The notes beneath the pieces were generated by a model, which searched no databases, had not been told where the DNA came from, and saw only the letters and a program-made list of their open reading frames with translations. Shown here in pieces: positions 1 to 9,567 of a stretch of 54,876 bases of DNA. The position numbers and the translations under genes were made by a program. Source of the stretch: Campylobacterales bacterium (GTDB taxonomy: Bacteria > Campylobacterota > Campylobacteria > Campylobacterales > Sulfurimonadaceae); contig JACUTT010000010.1 in the NCBI GenBank assembly GCA_014859655.1, positions 1-54,876 on the forward strand. The letters run 5' to 3'. How positions within the stretch are numbered: position 1 is the stretch's first letter; each line of letters opens with the position of its first letter.

Positions 1-125
1 CCTGCGGGCGATAGAGAGATGCCCACACTCCGCGTTGCCCCTTCTTGCCTTAGCTATGGCTAAGGCTTCAAAGGGTCGCCTTGATTGTGAACATCTCTCT
101 ATCGCTGAAGGCAACTGGGATTTTT
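1..125. repeat. Nested inverted-repeat element at left edge, downstream of mrp
   Basis: An outer pair of arms (GCGATAGAGAGATG near 7-20 and CATCTCTCTATCGC near 92-105) encloses an inner perfect palindrome, GCCTTAGC-TATG-GCTAAGGC, near 47-66. The element lies 3' of mrp (transcribed leftward), so it could form a large two-stem RNA structure ending that transcript. Its layout resembles the other intergenic structured repeats here (27719, 32934), but the sequence differs. No gene is seen in 1-264. Confidence 0.55.
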
Positions 126-264
126 AGAGGTGCCCTGTAGTAGTTTGGTATAAAGAAGCCTTTTTTTAGAACCCTGATATTATGATGGCAAGAAGTATGA
201 TAAAGAGTGTTTGAGGGAGTTTTTCACAGAAGAAGATAAACTCTCCGAAGAGAGTTTTTATGTA

Positions 265-1443
265 TTAGTGACAGCCGCAGCCTGTACCGCAGCTTCCTGC
301 GTTTTGTTCAGGTGCTGCCTGAGGCTTTGGCGCTGCTGCTGTTGAGCAGGCAGAGACACCGGGAGCGGTGGTAGGCTGGATCGCCTGATTGTCAACCCCG
401 CCCTCTTCGTTGATCTTCTCGATCTTCATCCAGATCGCCTCAGCGGCTTTCATAAAGCGCTTGGCCGTCTCGGAATCGGGTTTTGCGAAGGTGATCGGTT
501 TGCCCTCATCCCCGCCTGTACGGATAGCCGGCTCGATTGGGATCTGCGCGATGATCTCGGTGTTGAACTCTTTTGCCATCGGCTCAGTTGTCCCCTTGCC
601 GAAGATATCATACTCAACGCCCGTATCCGGAGCGATAAAGCCTGACATATTTTCTACGATACCCGCTATCGGGATATGCAGTTTTTTGAACATGTCAAGT
701 GAACGGCGCGAGTCATCGAGTGAAACCATTTGAGGTGTGGTTACCGTTACGCCCATTGTTACCGGAACAGACTGTGCCAATGTAAGCTGCGCGTCGCCCG
801 TTCCCGGAGGCATATCGATGACCAGACAGTCAAGCTCTGACCACAAGATGTCACGCAAGAACTGCTCGATCGCCTTCATGATCATAGCACCGCGCCAGAT
901 CAGCGACTGACCCTCTTCCATCAGCGAACCCATAGACATCACTTCGATGCCGTAAGCTTTCAGCGGCATGACTTTATTTCCCTCAATCTCCGGCTTGATG
1001 CCCTCAAGGCCCAACATGCGCGGTACATTTGGACCATAAATATCGGCATCCAAAAGTCCGACTTTTTTGCCCTGAAGCGCGAGTGCTATAGCAAGGTTAA
1101 CCGATGTAGTCGACTTGCCTACTCCGCCCTTGCCCGAACTTACCATGATAAAGTTCTTGACCTGAGGTGCAATGTTTTTTCCCTTAGAAGAGCTCTCTCT
1201 TGGCAGTTTTGGAGCATTTATACGCACAGTCACATCAGATGCGCCGGCCATTTTCAGTTCCGTTGTTGCCTCGTCTATGATCTGCTGCGCGACTTCAGGT
1301 GCAGAGGATGTTACTTCAACATCAACATTTACCCTTGTGCCCTCGATCTGAATGCTTTTTACAAAACCAAAGGCAACGATATCCTTGGTGAACCCGGGAT
1401 ACTGAACTTTTGACAATGCATCTTTTACGATATTTTCTGTCAT
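265..1443 (-). CDS. mrp: Mrp/NBP35-type iron-sulfur cluster carrier ATPase
   Basis: A 392-residue P-loop ATPase of the Mrp/ApbC/NBP35 family, which binds and transfers [4Fe-4S] clusters to apoproteins in the cytosol. Residues 1-85 form an FSCA/MIP18 (DUF59) domain; the deviant Walker A GKGGVGKST is near residue 104, followed by DADIYGPNVPR and the DMPPGTGD motif. The segment after VENMSGF reads FIAPDTG, so the CxxC that many bacterial Mrp proteins carry there is absent. Instead an Ala/Pro-rich tail ends in CGTGCGCH, a cysteine-rich cluster that might take over cluster binding (inference). An AAGGAA ribosome site precedes ATG 1443. thiC upstream encodes another Fe-S enzyme on the same strand. 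Confidence 0.93.
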   Translation of the reverse strand: MTENIVKDALSKVQYPGFTKDIVAFGFVKSIQIEGTRVNVDVEVTSSAPEVAQQIIDEATTELKMAGASDVTVRINAPKLPRESSSKGKNIAPQVKNFIMVSSGKGGVGKSTTSVNLAIALALQGKKVGLLDADIYGPNVPRMLGLEGIKPEIEGNKVMPLKAYGIEVMSMGSLMEEGQSLIWRGAMIMKAIEQFLRDILWSELDCLVIDMPPGTGDAQLTLAQSVPVTMGVTVTTPQMVSLDDSRRSLDMFKKLHIPIAGIVENMSGFIAPDTGVEYDIFGKGTTEPMAKEFNTEIIAQIPIEPAIRTGGDEGKPITFAKPDSETAKRFMKAAEAIWMKIEKINEEGGVDNQAIQPTTAPGVSACSTAAAPKPQAAPEQNAGSCGTGCGCH

Positions 1444-1530
1444 TTAATTTTTCCTTTTATAAGATTTCCGGCATAAAATGCCGCACTTTTTACGGACGCT
1501 GCCGTTCAAAGCATTTCTTGTCTGCATAAC

Positions 1531-2943
<1,413 letters not shown>

Positions 2944-3093
2944 TTACTAAGGCAATACTACACATCTTATTGTAAGTATTTCGTAATAACAATCATTCAG
3001 CAAAAGCATTTTACCTCTACTTAAGAAAGCCAGATCTGCCTTACATATACAGGCATTGAAAAGTTTTTTATTTCCCTTGCCTATTTTTCGAAA

Positions 3094-3281
3094 TGTAACA
3101 CAAACAAGTTAAAAAAAAGCTTTTTATATGTATAATTTCGTAACACATGTTACAAATAGGAGCAATTTTGTCCGATTTAACACTCATTTTGCTTGCTGCA
3201 GGGAATTCGGCACGTTTTACCTCTCCTGTGAAAAAACAGTGGCTTCGCATTGGTCACCAACCATTGTGGCATTTTGTTACA
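3094..3281. promoter_or_regulatory. Cluster of TGTTACA boxes around the ispDF-regulator promoter
   Basis: Three exact TGTTACA heptamers occur: 3094-3100 (minus orientation), 3148-3154 (plus) and 3275-3281 (plus, inside ispDF). A one-mismatch copy lies at 3139-3145 (minus). A -10 element TATAAT sits at 3131-3136, so the copies flank the predicted transcription start near 3143. The heptamer matches the published H. pylori HP1021 box TGTTWCW, and the second gene of this operon encodes an HP1021-type regulator. Autoregulation is an inference. Confidence 0.6.
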
Positions 3282-4289
3282 AACGAGTTTACAAATTTGA
3301 ATATTTTTTCAAAGGTCATTATTACCGCACACAAAGACGAGATCGCGTACATGCGCTCTTTTTGTGAGCACACCATAGTAGAAGGAGGCCAGACACGTCA
3401 GGCCTCCTTAAAAAATGCACTTTCTCATGTCAGCACCCCTTACGTAATGGTCAGCGACATCGCCAGATCCTGCCCTCCGAAAGATCTTATTATGAGACTC
3501 ATGGGGGCCAAAGAGAAAGCCGACTGCATCATCCCTGTTCTGGGCATGAATGACACGGTCAGTTTTGATGGTCGCACTATCGACAGAGAGAAACTCAAGC
3601 GTATCCAAACACCGCAGCTCTCCAAAAGCTCTGTCTTAAAAGAAGCGCTTAATACGACAGAGGAGTACACGGACGAAAGCAGCGCAATTCTTGCCTTTGG
3701 CAAGACACGCTTTGAGGTAGAGGGTGACGAGTCGGCGCATAAACTCACCCGCATCAGCGACATGAAAAACATACCCTGCCTGCGACCGCCCTCATCCGAT
3801 ACGCTGATAGGAAACGGTTTTGATGTGCATGCCTTTGAAGAGGGAAAACCTATGTTTTTAGGCGGCGTGCAGATCGACTCTAATTTCGGCTTCAAGGCGC
3901 ACAGTGACGGCGATGTCGCCATCCATTCGCTTATTGATGCACTTTTGGGCGCGGCGGGAATGGGTGACATCGGGACACTCTTTCCAGACAGCGACGCGGG
4001 ATATAAAGGTATAGACTCAAAACTTCTACTCAAAGAGACAGTCAATCGCCTGCACCACTGCGGGTTTACTATCGTCAACGTCGATATTACCATCATTGCT
4101 GAAACACCGCGGCTAAGCGAGTATAAGACGCAGATGCGTCGTACTCTGGCAGCTATCTTGGAAATCGAACCGTTTTTATGCAACATAAAAGCAACAACAA
4201 CCGAAGGACTTGGCTTTACAGGCCGCAAAGAAGGCGTTGCCGTACAGAGCAGCGCAAGTGTGAAATACCTCGACTGGACAACTATATGA
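3168..4289 (+). CDS. ispDF: Bifunctional MEP cytidylyltransferase / MECDP synthase IspDF
   Basis: Fused enzyme for steps 3 and 5 of the non-mevalonate isoprenoid pathway, 373 residues from the chosen start. The IspD half begins with LILLAAGNSARF and KKQW (nucleotide-binding loop) and has DIARSCPP; the IspF half starts at GNGFDVHAF with the metal-binding DVH, then HSDGDVAIH. I chose the TTG at 3168 because AGGAG (3158-3162) lies 5 bases before it and because Campylobacter IspDF starts directly before its LIMLAAGNS segment; the in-frame ATG at 3147 has no ribosome site. The stop overlaps the next start (ATGA). Fused ispDF is common in Campylobacterota. Confidence 0.95.
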   Translation: MSDLTLILLAAGNSARFTSPVKKQWLRIGHQPLWHFVTNEFTNLNIFSKVIITAHKDEIAYMRSFCEHTIVEGGQTRQASLKNALSHVSTPYVMVSDIARSCPPKDLIMRLMGAKEKADCIIPVLGMNDTVSFDGRTIDREKLKRIQTPQLSKSSVLKEALNTTEEYTDESSAILAFGKTRFEVEGDESAHKLTRISDMKNIPCLRPPSSDTLIGNGFDVHAFEEGKPMFLGGVQIDSNFGFKAHSDGDVAIHSLIDALLGAAGMGDIGTLFPDSDAGYKGIDSKLLLKETVNRLHHCGFTIVNVDITIIAETPRLSEYKTQMRRTLAAILEIEPFLCNIKATTTEGLGFTGRKEGVAVQSSASVKYLDWTTI

Positions 4290-5173
4290 AAATTTTGATT
4301 ATCGAAAATGAAATCTATCTTGCGCAAAGCATTGCTGCAAAACTCAGCGATCTTGGCCACACCTGTGACCTTGCCTCTACAACAAAAGACGCTCTGCGAA
4401 ACGAGCCTTATGATGTCGTCCTCTTGTCAACAAATATCTCGGGACAGGATTTTTATCCTGTTATCGATGCGTACAAAACTGCCGTCGTTATTCTGATGAT
4501 CTCCTATGTGAGCAACGACACCGTTTCAAAGCCCCTTAAAGCCGGAGCCAAAGACTACATCTTAAAGCCTTTTATGATAGAAGAGCTTATCCGCAAGATC
4601 GACCACTTCCAGGACTACGAACAGCTCAAACGCCAAAACTCCACCTTCAAACGCTATATCGAGCACTCTTTCCAGTCGGTAAATGTGGAGTGCGACTTTC
4701 AAAAAGCGGACCTTCCGATCTTTGTCTTCTCGAACTATCAAAAATATGCAGATGCCTTTGCCTTCAAACTTCTCAGCCGCTGCAACGCGCCGCTGCACTT
4801 TATCTCTTTGGCAACGATGCGCAGCATGGATGAGATCGCAAACCTCAATCCTGAACGTCTGACCTATGTCACCGATTTTCAGACGCTTAAAAAGCAGGAC
4901 AAAAAACCCTTCCTTGATCTGATCGAAGGAAAGAGCGTGATTGTCTCCAGTACGGATATCTTAGAAGAGGTCCCTTACAAGACAGTTGAGATGAAAAGTG
5001 ACAACAAGGTCATCGAACAAGGCGATATCCTTCCGATCGAGGACTATGTCAAATATATTGTGTTAAATTATCAACATAAATTCCCCGACACAGAACTCTC
5101 TAAAAAACTGGGGATATCTCGAAAAAGCTTATGGGAAAAGAGAAAGAAATATGGAATCATCAAGAAAAAGTAA
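4286..5173 (+). CDS. HP1021/Cj1608-type orphan response regulator with atypical receiver
   Basis: A 295-residue two-domain regulator. Residues 1-120 look like a receiver (KILIIENE at the start, KDYILKPF with the conserved Lys near 100), but the phosphoacceptor position in VVLLSTNISG is Ser instead of Asp, and one acidic-pocket residue is Asn, so phosphorylation is unlikely. The C-terminus (ELSKKLGISRKSLWEKRKKYGI) is a Fis-like helix-turn-helix. Length, the missing Asp and the neighbours (ispDF before, Cj1609-like and pgpA after) match Campylobacter Cj1608 and Helicobacter HP1021, a known regulator of oriC and redox genes. ATG 4286 overlaps the ispDF stop, indicating translational coupling. 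Confidence 0.9.
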   Translation: MKILIIENEIYLAQSIAAKLSDLGHTCDLASTTKDALRNEPYDVVLLSTNISGQDFYPVIDAYKTAVVILMISYVSNDTVSKPLKAGAKDYILKPFMIEELIRKIDHFQDYEQLKRQNSTFKRYIEHSFQSVNVECDFQKADLPIFVFSNYQKYADAFAFKLLSRCNAPLHFISLATMRSMDEIANLNPERLTYVTDFQTLKKQDKKPFLDLIEGKSVIVSSTDILEEVPYKTVEMKSDNKVIEQGDILPIEDYVKYIVLNYQHKFPDTELSKKLGISRKSLWEKRKKYGIIKKK

Positions 5174-6341
5174 CGAACTCCATCTTGACAACGAGGCTGC
5201 ATCGGCACTTTGTCTCGTCAAATCCGGTCTGCTTGCTCCTGTAACGGAGCTTATGAATAAGGCACAGACCCTCGAAGTCATCAAGACAGGTCTGATCAAC
5301 GGAAAAACATTTCCCTTCCCTTTTATTCTCTCTCCCAGCGGCAAAAAGAATGAAGAGATTCTGAAAAACGCCAAAAAAGGCGATGAGCTGACACTTGTCG
5401 TTGAGAACGAGCATTTTGGCTACATCATCGTCGAAGAGATCTTTGAGATCAATCCTCGCGAACGCGTGCGCCAGATCTATGGCACAGACGACCTCTCCCA
5501 TCCCGGCGTAGAAAGAACCTTCAAACGTCTCGGAAAGTATGCTATCAGCGGCAAATACGAGATCGAGCACAGAACGCTTGATGAGAGCAAAAAGATCATC
5601 GACGAGTCCAAGGCACGCATCAGTGCGCAGCACACTACAGCTATTATGATGGCGGCAAATCCTCTGCACCGCGCACACGAGCGTCTCATACGCCAGACCC
5701 TCGAAAAGACCGACCTGGTCGTTATCTTTCTGCTCAAACCCTACCATGAAAAAGATCTGCTTTTTGAAACTCGCCATGAGAGTCTGATCTATTTTATCAA
5801 CCACTACTTGCCAAAGAACCGTGTCGTTTTGATCCCTTTGGAGAGCTCGTATGTCTTTGCGGGCTACAATGAGGTCCTGATTGACGCCATCGTCGCCAAA
5901 AACTACGGCTGCAACCGTCTAACGATCGGGCAAAATCACGCGGGTGTGGGAATGTATTATGACCAGAATACCCATAAATCCATTGTCGACAAACTCGTCG
6001 GCATAAATATTGAGATCAATATCTCGGCCGAGTATGTCTACTGCAACGACTGTAAGACTCTTGTCTCCACCCAGACCTGTCCGCACGGGCAGCACCACCA
6101 CATCTCCTACCACTCCGACTCGATTTTAGAGCTGCTCAAACTCGGCCTGCTTCCGCCTGCGGTACTGATGCGTAAAGAGATCTCGGCCCTGATCCTCTCC
6201 AAGCTTTTTCCAAATCGCTTTAAAAACCTTGAAAAGCTCTATTATGACATTCTGCCCATCGCAGGACTGCTCGAAGAGCATAATGAAAAAGATTTCTATA
6301 TCGAACTGATGAAACTCTACCAGACCACCTCACTGACGTAA
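5151..6341 (+). CDS. ATP-sulfurylase-like protein (Cj1609 family) with altered active site
   Basis: A 396-residue protein with the fold and order of prokaryotic sulfate adenylyltransferase: N-terminal PUA-like domain, catalytic domain with NPLHRAHE near 170 and GQNHAGVG near 265, and a zinc-binding CNDC...CPHGQHHH segment. The usual QTRNP signature is replaced by MMAANP, so the Gln and Arg that contact sulfate and nucleotide are lost; the usual GRDHAG reads GQNHAG. It may therefore act on another substrate or serve a non-catalytic role (inference). The start overlaps the regulator gene by 23 bases, as in the Campylobacter Cj1607-Cj1610 cluster. Confidence 0.8.
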   Translation: MESSRKSNELHLDNEAASALCLVKSGLLAPVTELMNKAQTLEVIKTGLINGKTFPFPFILSPSGKKNEEILKNAKKGDELTLVVENEHFGYIIVEEIFEINPRERVRQIYGTDDLSHPGVERTFKRLGKYAISGKYEIEHRTLDESKKIIDESKARISAQHTTAIMMAANPLHRAHERLIRQTLEKTDLVVIFLLKPYHEKDLLFETRHESLIYFINHYLPKNRVVLIPLESSYVFAGYNEVLIDAIVAKNYGCNRLTIGQNHAGVGMYYDQNTHKSIVDKLVGINIEINISAEYVYCNDCKTLVSTQTCPHGQHHHISYHSDSILELLKLGLLPPAVLMRKEISALILSKLFPNRFKNLEKLYYDILPIAGLLEEHNEKDFYIELMKLYQTTSLT

Positions 6342-6361
6342 AACTAAAAAAAGGAATTTTA

Positions 6362-6880
6362 ATGAATTGGTTTTTTCTAACCCTCGGCTATAGCGGGATG
6401 TCACCCAAAGCACCGGGAACCGTAGGCTCTGTTGTCGCCCTCTTGCTAGGCCTGCTTATACTTGCTTTTTTAGACTCGACCACCCTCTTTTTGGGCGCGC
6501 TTCTTGCCACTGTTGCGGGCTACAAGATGGTCAACAGCTATGAGGCCAAAGGCGGCCTACATGACAACAAGCACATCGTCATCGACGAGCTTGCGGGAAT
6601 GTGGATCAGTCTGAGCATTGCGATTTCACCTTTGACGCAGATCCCTTTAGAGGCTTATGCGCAATGGCAAACGCAGTGGACACTCTGGCTCGCGGTTCTT
6701 TTGAGCTTTGTCTTCTTTCGCTATTTTGACATTTTTAAACCCTCTGTCATCGGCCGTATCGACAGGGAAGTCTCTGGCGGAATCGGCGTCATGGGCGACG
6801 ATGTTGTTGCCGGCGTGGCTGCGGGAATATTGAGCGCCTTGGTGATGAAGCTGCTATTTTTATATCTCGGAGCTGCCTGA
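6362..6880 (+). CDS. pgpA: Phosphatidylglycerophosphatase A
   Basis: A 172-residue inner-membrane phosphatase that converts phosphatidylglycerophosphate to phosphatidylglycerol. PgpA signatures are clear: SPKAPGTVGS near the N-terminus, HIVIDELAGMW in the middle and FFRYFDIFKPSVIGRIDRE followed by GGIGVMGDDVVAG. Several hydrophobic segments fit a four-helix membrane protein. AAGGA precedes ATG 6362. The stop overlaps the next start as TGATG. The order regulator / sat-like / pgpA is conserved in Campylobacter. Confidence 0.95.
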   Translation: MNWFFLTLGYSGMSPKAPGTVGSVVALLLGLLILAFLDSTTLFLGALLATVAGYKMVNSYEAKGGLHDNKHIVIDELAGMWISLSIAISPLTQIPLEAYAQWQTQWTLWLAVLLSFVFFRYFDIFKPSVIGRIDREVSGGIGVMGDDVVAGVAAGILSALVMKLLFLYLGAA

Positions 6881-7188
6881 TGGCGCGCCGCAGCCCGAAC
6901 AAAGCCCCCGCCAAAAGTCAAAAAAACACACAGAGTACAAAGAGCAGCGGCTCAGCAGCGGCTATAGTAGAGATTTTTACCGCCAGCTTCTGCCCCCACT
7001 GCCAGGACGCAAAGATCTACATGCAGATGCACAAGATCAAGTTTAAAGAACACAGCCTGGAAAGATCCAGGGACGCAGAAAAGCGCTTTTTAAGCCTCGG
7101 CGGAAAAAAGATCCCGCTTCTGCTTGTCAAAGGAAAGGTTCTGCGCTCGTGGAACCAAGACGCTTTTGAAAAGGTCTATAAGGGCTAA
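6880..7188 (+). CDS. Small thioredoxin/glutaredoxin-fold protein with CPHC
   Basis: A 102-residue protein. A basic, disordered N-terminal tail of about 28 residues precedes a compact thioredoxin-like domain: IVEIFTASFCPHCQDAK carries the CxxC redox pair and KKIPLLLV contains the cis-proline. The CPHC dipeptide is more usual in DsbA- and NrdH-type proteins than in classical glutaredoxin (CPYC). No signal peptide, so cytosolic. Its partner is unknown. It is translationally coupled to pgpA (TGATG) and lies 33 bases before lsrK. Confidence 0.75.
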   Translation: MARRSPNKAPAKSQKNTQSTKSSGSAAAIVEIFTASFCPHCQDAKIYMQMHKIKFKEHSLERSRDAEKRFLSLGGKKIPLLLVKGKVLRSWNQDAFEKVYKG

Positions 7189-7221
7189 TTGTATGAAAAT
7201 AGAAGCAATAAAGGAGATTAC

Positions 7222-8781
7222 ATGGGATATTTTCTGACGGTTGATGCAGGTACGGGAAGCGGCCGCGCTATCATTTTTGACACCCTTGGCACTCAGGTCG
7301 GACTCTGCGCGCAGGAGTGGACGCATCTCGCCGAAGAGGGTGTAAATAATTCCATGGGGTTTGACACCCAGGCCAACTGGAAGATAATCTGCGCATGTAT
7401 CCAAGGTGCGATTGCCAATGCCCGCATAGATGCCCGCCAGATCAAGGCTGTTACTGCCACCAGCATGCGCGAAGGCATCGTTCTCTACGACAAAGAGCAG
7501 AATGAGCTCTTCGCTGTTGCCAATGTCGATGCACGCGCCGACAAAGAAGTCGCCTATCTCAACGCGACTTACCCCGGTTTGGAAAAAGAGTTTTACAGCA
7601 AAAGCGGGCAGACCTTCGCTCTGGGCGCCCTTCCCCGACTGCTCTGGGTCAAAAACAACAAAGCCTCTCTTTATGAAAAGACGGCGCATATCTCCATGAT
7701 AAGCGACTGGGTACTGGCCAAGCTCTCCCATGTCATTGCAACCGACCCCTCCAACGCCGGAACGACGGGCATCTTTTCACTGACAAGCCGCCAGTGGGAC
7801 AAATCCATGGCTACAAAGGTGGGTCTAAACGATGAGATCTTTCCTGTGGTCTATGAGACAGGCACGCCGATCGGCGAAGTGACCGCGCTGGCCTCCGAGC
7901 AGACAGGCCTGGCTCAGGGAACGCCTGTCATCATGGGCGGGGGCGATGTTCAGCTGGGTTCTGCCGGACTGGGCGTCGTAGAAAAAAATCAAGTCGCCAT
8001 ACTCGGCGGCACCTTCTGGCAGCAGCTAGTCAATATGGACAAGCCCCTCACCCATCCGAATATGGATATCCGCATCAATCCCCATGTCATCGAGGGGATA
8101 TCGCAGGCCGAGGGGATCAGCTTTTTTTCCGGGATGGTGATGCGCTGGTTCAGAGACGTCTTTTGCGCGTCTGAGGTAGAAGAGGCAAAAAGAAGGGGCA
8201 TCGACCCTTATGCACTTCTTGAAGAGCTCGCTTCCAAGGTGCCTGCCGGTTCGCACGGCATCCTGCCGATCTTCTCCGATGCGATGCACTACGGCAAATG
8301 GTACCATGCCGCCCCCTCATTTCTAAACCTTTCGCTTGACACCCGGAACTCTTCCAAGGCCGCCATGTTCCGCTCTTTGCAGGAAAATGCGGCCATTGTC
8401 TCTATGCTAAACCTGGAGTCTATTTTTGCCTTTACGGGGGTGCATACCGACACGATTACCTTCGCAGGAGGGGCTTCAAAGGGTCCGCTCTGGTCACAGA
8501 TATTGGCCGACGTCACCCAAAAAGAGATCCGCATCCCGCGTGTCAATGAAGCGACTGCCCTGGGCGGTGCCTTTGCCTGCGGTGTGGCGACGGGCGAGTA
8601 TGACTCCATCTCCCAGGCCGCCAAGGCTTTTGTACAGTGGGAAAAGAGCTACACACCCGATGCCACCAAGGCTCCGCTCTACCAAGAGCTTGCCGGAAAA
8701 TGGAAAGAGGCCTATGCTCTGCAGCTTCAACTCGTCGACAAGAAAATCACCACTTCAATGTGGAAGGCCCCCGGGCTATAA
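7222..8781 (+). CDS. lsrK: LsrK-type autoinducer-2 (DPD) kinase, FGGY family
   Basis: A 519-residue FGGY sugar kinase. Recalled against E. coli LsrK (530 residues) it agrees over the full length: DAGTGSGRAIIFD, SMREGIVLY, MISDW, DPSNAGTTG, GGGDVQLG, LGGTFWQQ, MRWFRDVFC, WYHAAPSF and the C-terminal TTSMWKAPGL. LsrK phosphorylates DPD, the precursor of the quorum signal AI-2, in the cytosol. ATG 7222 was preferred over TTG 7189 because AAGGAG (7211-7216) sits 5 bases before it. An LsrG-like gene follows directly. No Lsr transporter or LsrR repressor is in this window, which is unusual. Confidence is high for the family and good for the specific substrate. Confidence 0.88.
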   Translation: MGYFLTVDAGTGSGRAIIFDTLGTQVGLCAQEWTHLAEEGVNNSMGFDTQANWKIICACIQGAIANARIDARQIKAVTATSMREGIVLYDKEQNELFAVANVDARADKEVAYLNATYPGLEKEFYSKSGQTFALGALPRLLWVKNNKASLYEKTAHISMISDWVLAKLSHVIATDPSNAGTTGIFSLTSRQWDKSMATKVGLNDEIFPVVYETGTPIGEVTALASEQTGLAQGTPVIMGGGDVQLGSAGLGVVEKNQVAILGGTFWQQLVNMDKPLTHPNMDIRINPHVIEGISQAEGISFFSGMVMRWFRDVFCASEVEEAKRRGIDPYALLEELASKVPAGSHGILPIFSDAMHYGKWYHAAPSFLNLSLDTRNSSKAAMFRSLQENAAIVSMLNLESIFAFTGVHTDTITFAGGASKGPLWSQILADVTQKEIRIPRVNEATALGGAFACGVATGEYDSISQAAKAFVQWEKSYTPDATKAPLYQELAGKWKEAYALQLQLVDKKITTSMWKAPGL

Positions 8782-8803
8782 TTTTAAATACAAAAGGACA
8801 GAA

Positions 8804-9091
8804 ATGACAATAACCAAGAGAGTAACATTTATCGCCAAACCTGATGGCATCGCAAAGATGAAAGGACTTTTGAGCGCTATGGTAGCACCTTCAAAAGCCG
8901 AAGATGGCTGCCTCTTTTACGAGATATTTCAGTATGAGAATAAGCCGGAGAAGTTCATGGCCGTAGAGACCTGGAGAGACGAAAAAGCCCTTGACGGCCA
9001 CAAGGCCTCCGCACACTACGCGATCTACAAGTCGAGCTTCGAGCCATACTGCCTTGAAAAGTATACTGACGAGTTGGAAGTCTTAGGCTAA
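8804..9091 (+). CDS. ABM-domain protein, LsrG-like candidate
   Basis: A 95-residue antibiotic-biosynthesis-monooxygenase (ABM) fold protein, a dimeric ferredoxin-like barrel. The AEDGCLFYEIFQ strand and ETWRDEKALDGHKASAHY pattern are typical of the family. ABM proteins range from quinol oxygenases to LsrG, which isomerises phospho-DPD during AI-2 breakdown. Its position 22 bases after an LsrK-type kinase and its LsrG-like size make the LsrG role the best guess, but the fold alone does not prove it. AAGGAC precedes ATG 8804. It overlaps the convergent gene at 9088 by 4 bases. Confidence 0.72.
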   Translation: MTITKRVTFIAKPDGIAKMKGLLSAMVAPSKAEDGCLFYEIFQYENKPEKFMAVETWRDEKALDGHKASAHYAIYKSSFEPYCLEKYTDELEVLG

Positions 9092-9567
9092 GACTTCTTG
9101 TGGCCGCTTCCGCCTTGGCGGCTTAGCAGCTCTTCCATGTGCTCTCCGCCGATACGGTAGGCCTCTCCAAAACCAAAGGTGGCCTCGCCGTAGTCTGTAG
9201 AGAGTTCATAGAGGTTGAAATCCGCCATTCCCATCAGCATGTTCACCATATCTGCTGAAAACCTTGTTTTAAATATTCCCATCACCTCTTCAAAATACAT
9301 ATCATCGCGTCTAATCAGTTGCGAACTGCACTGCAAAGAGATGCGTTTGCGGGCGAAGATCTGTTCGCTCTTTGACTCGTCTTCAATAAAAAGAAGGGAG
9401 GCATTTGGCCGTTTTCTGAGATTTTGGGCATGTTTGGCCACATCGCTGATAAAGATGTAGAACCTATGTTTGTGATGAACGAAGGGAGCATAGGAAGAAA
9501 AAGGGAGTCCCTTCTCGTCCAGTGTCGCTATAGCAGTGCTTTGAAAGTCTTTTATAAAGTCCAGCAT
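9088..9567 (-). CDS. HugZ-like pyridoxamine-phosphate-oxidase-fold protein
   Basis: A 159-residue split-barrel flavin/heme-binding protein. The start (FQSTAIATLDEKGLPFSSYAPFV) and the FGFGEAYRIGG segment near the C-terminus match the HugZ/ChuZ family that degrades or binds heme in Helicobacter and Campylobacter. It is shorter than those (about 250 residues) and lacks their second part, so heme oxygenase activity is uncertain. A short tail with GHKKS may supply a histidine. ATG 9567 follows the aldolase stop with no gap, indicating coupling. Confidence 0.75.
   Translation of the reverse strand: MLDFIKDFQSTAIATLDEKGLPFSSYAPFVHHKHRFYIFISDVAKHAQNLRKRPNASLLFIEDESKSEQIFARKRISLQCSSQLIRRDDMYFEEVMGIFKTRFSADMVNMLMGMADFNLYELSTDYGEATFGFGEAYRIGGEHMEELLSRQGGSGHKKS

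Noticed and set aside
3147-3149. Upstream ATG for ispDF
   Set aside because: No ribosome site before it, it overlaps a TGTTACA box next to the predicted transcription start, and related proteins begin at the TTG position.
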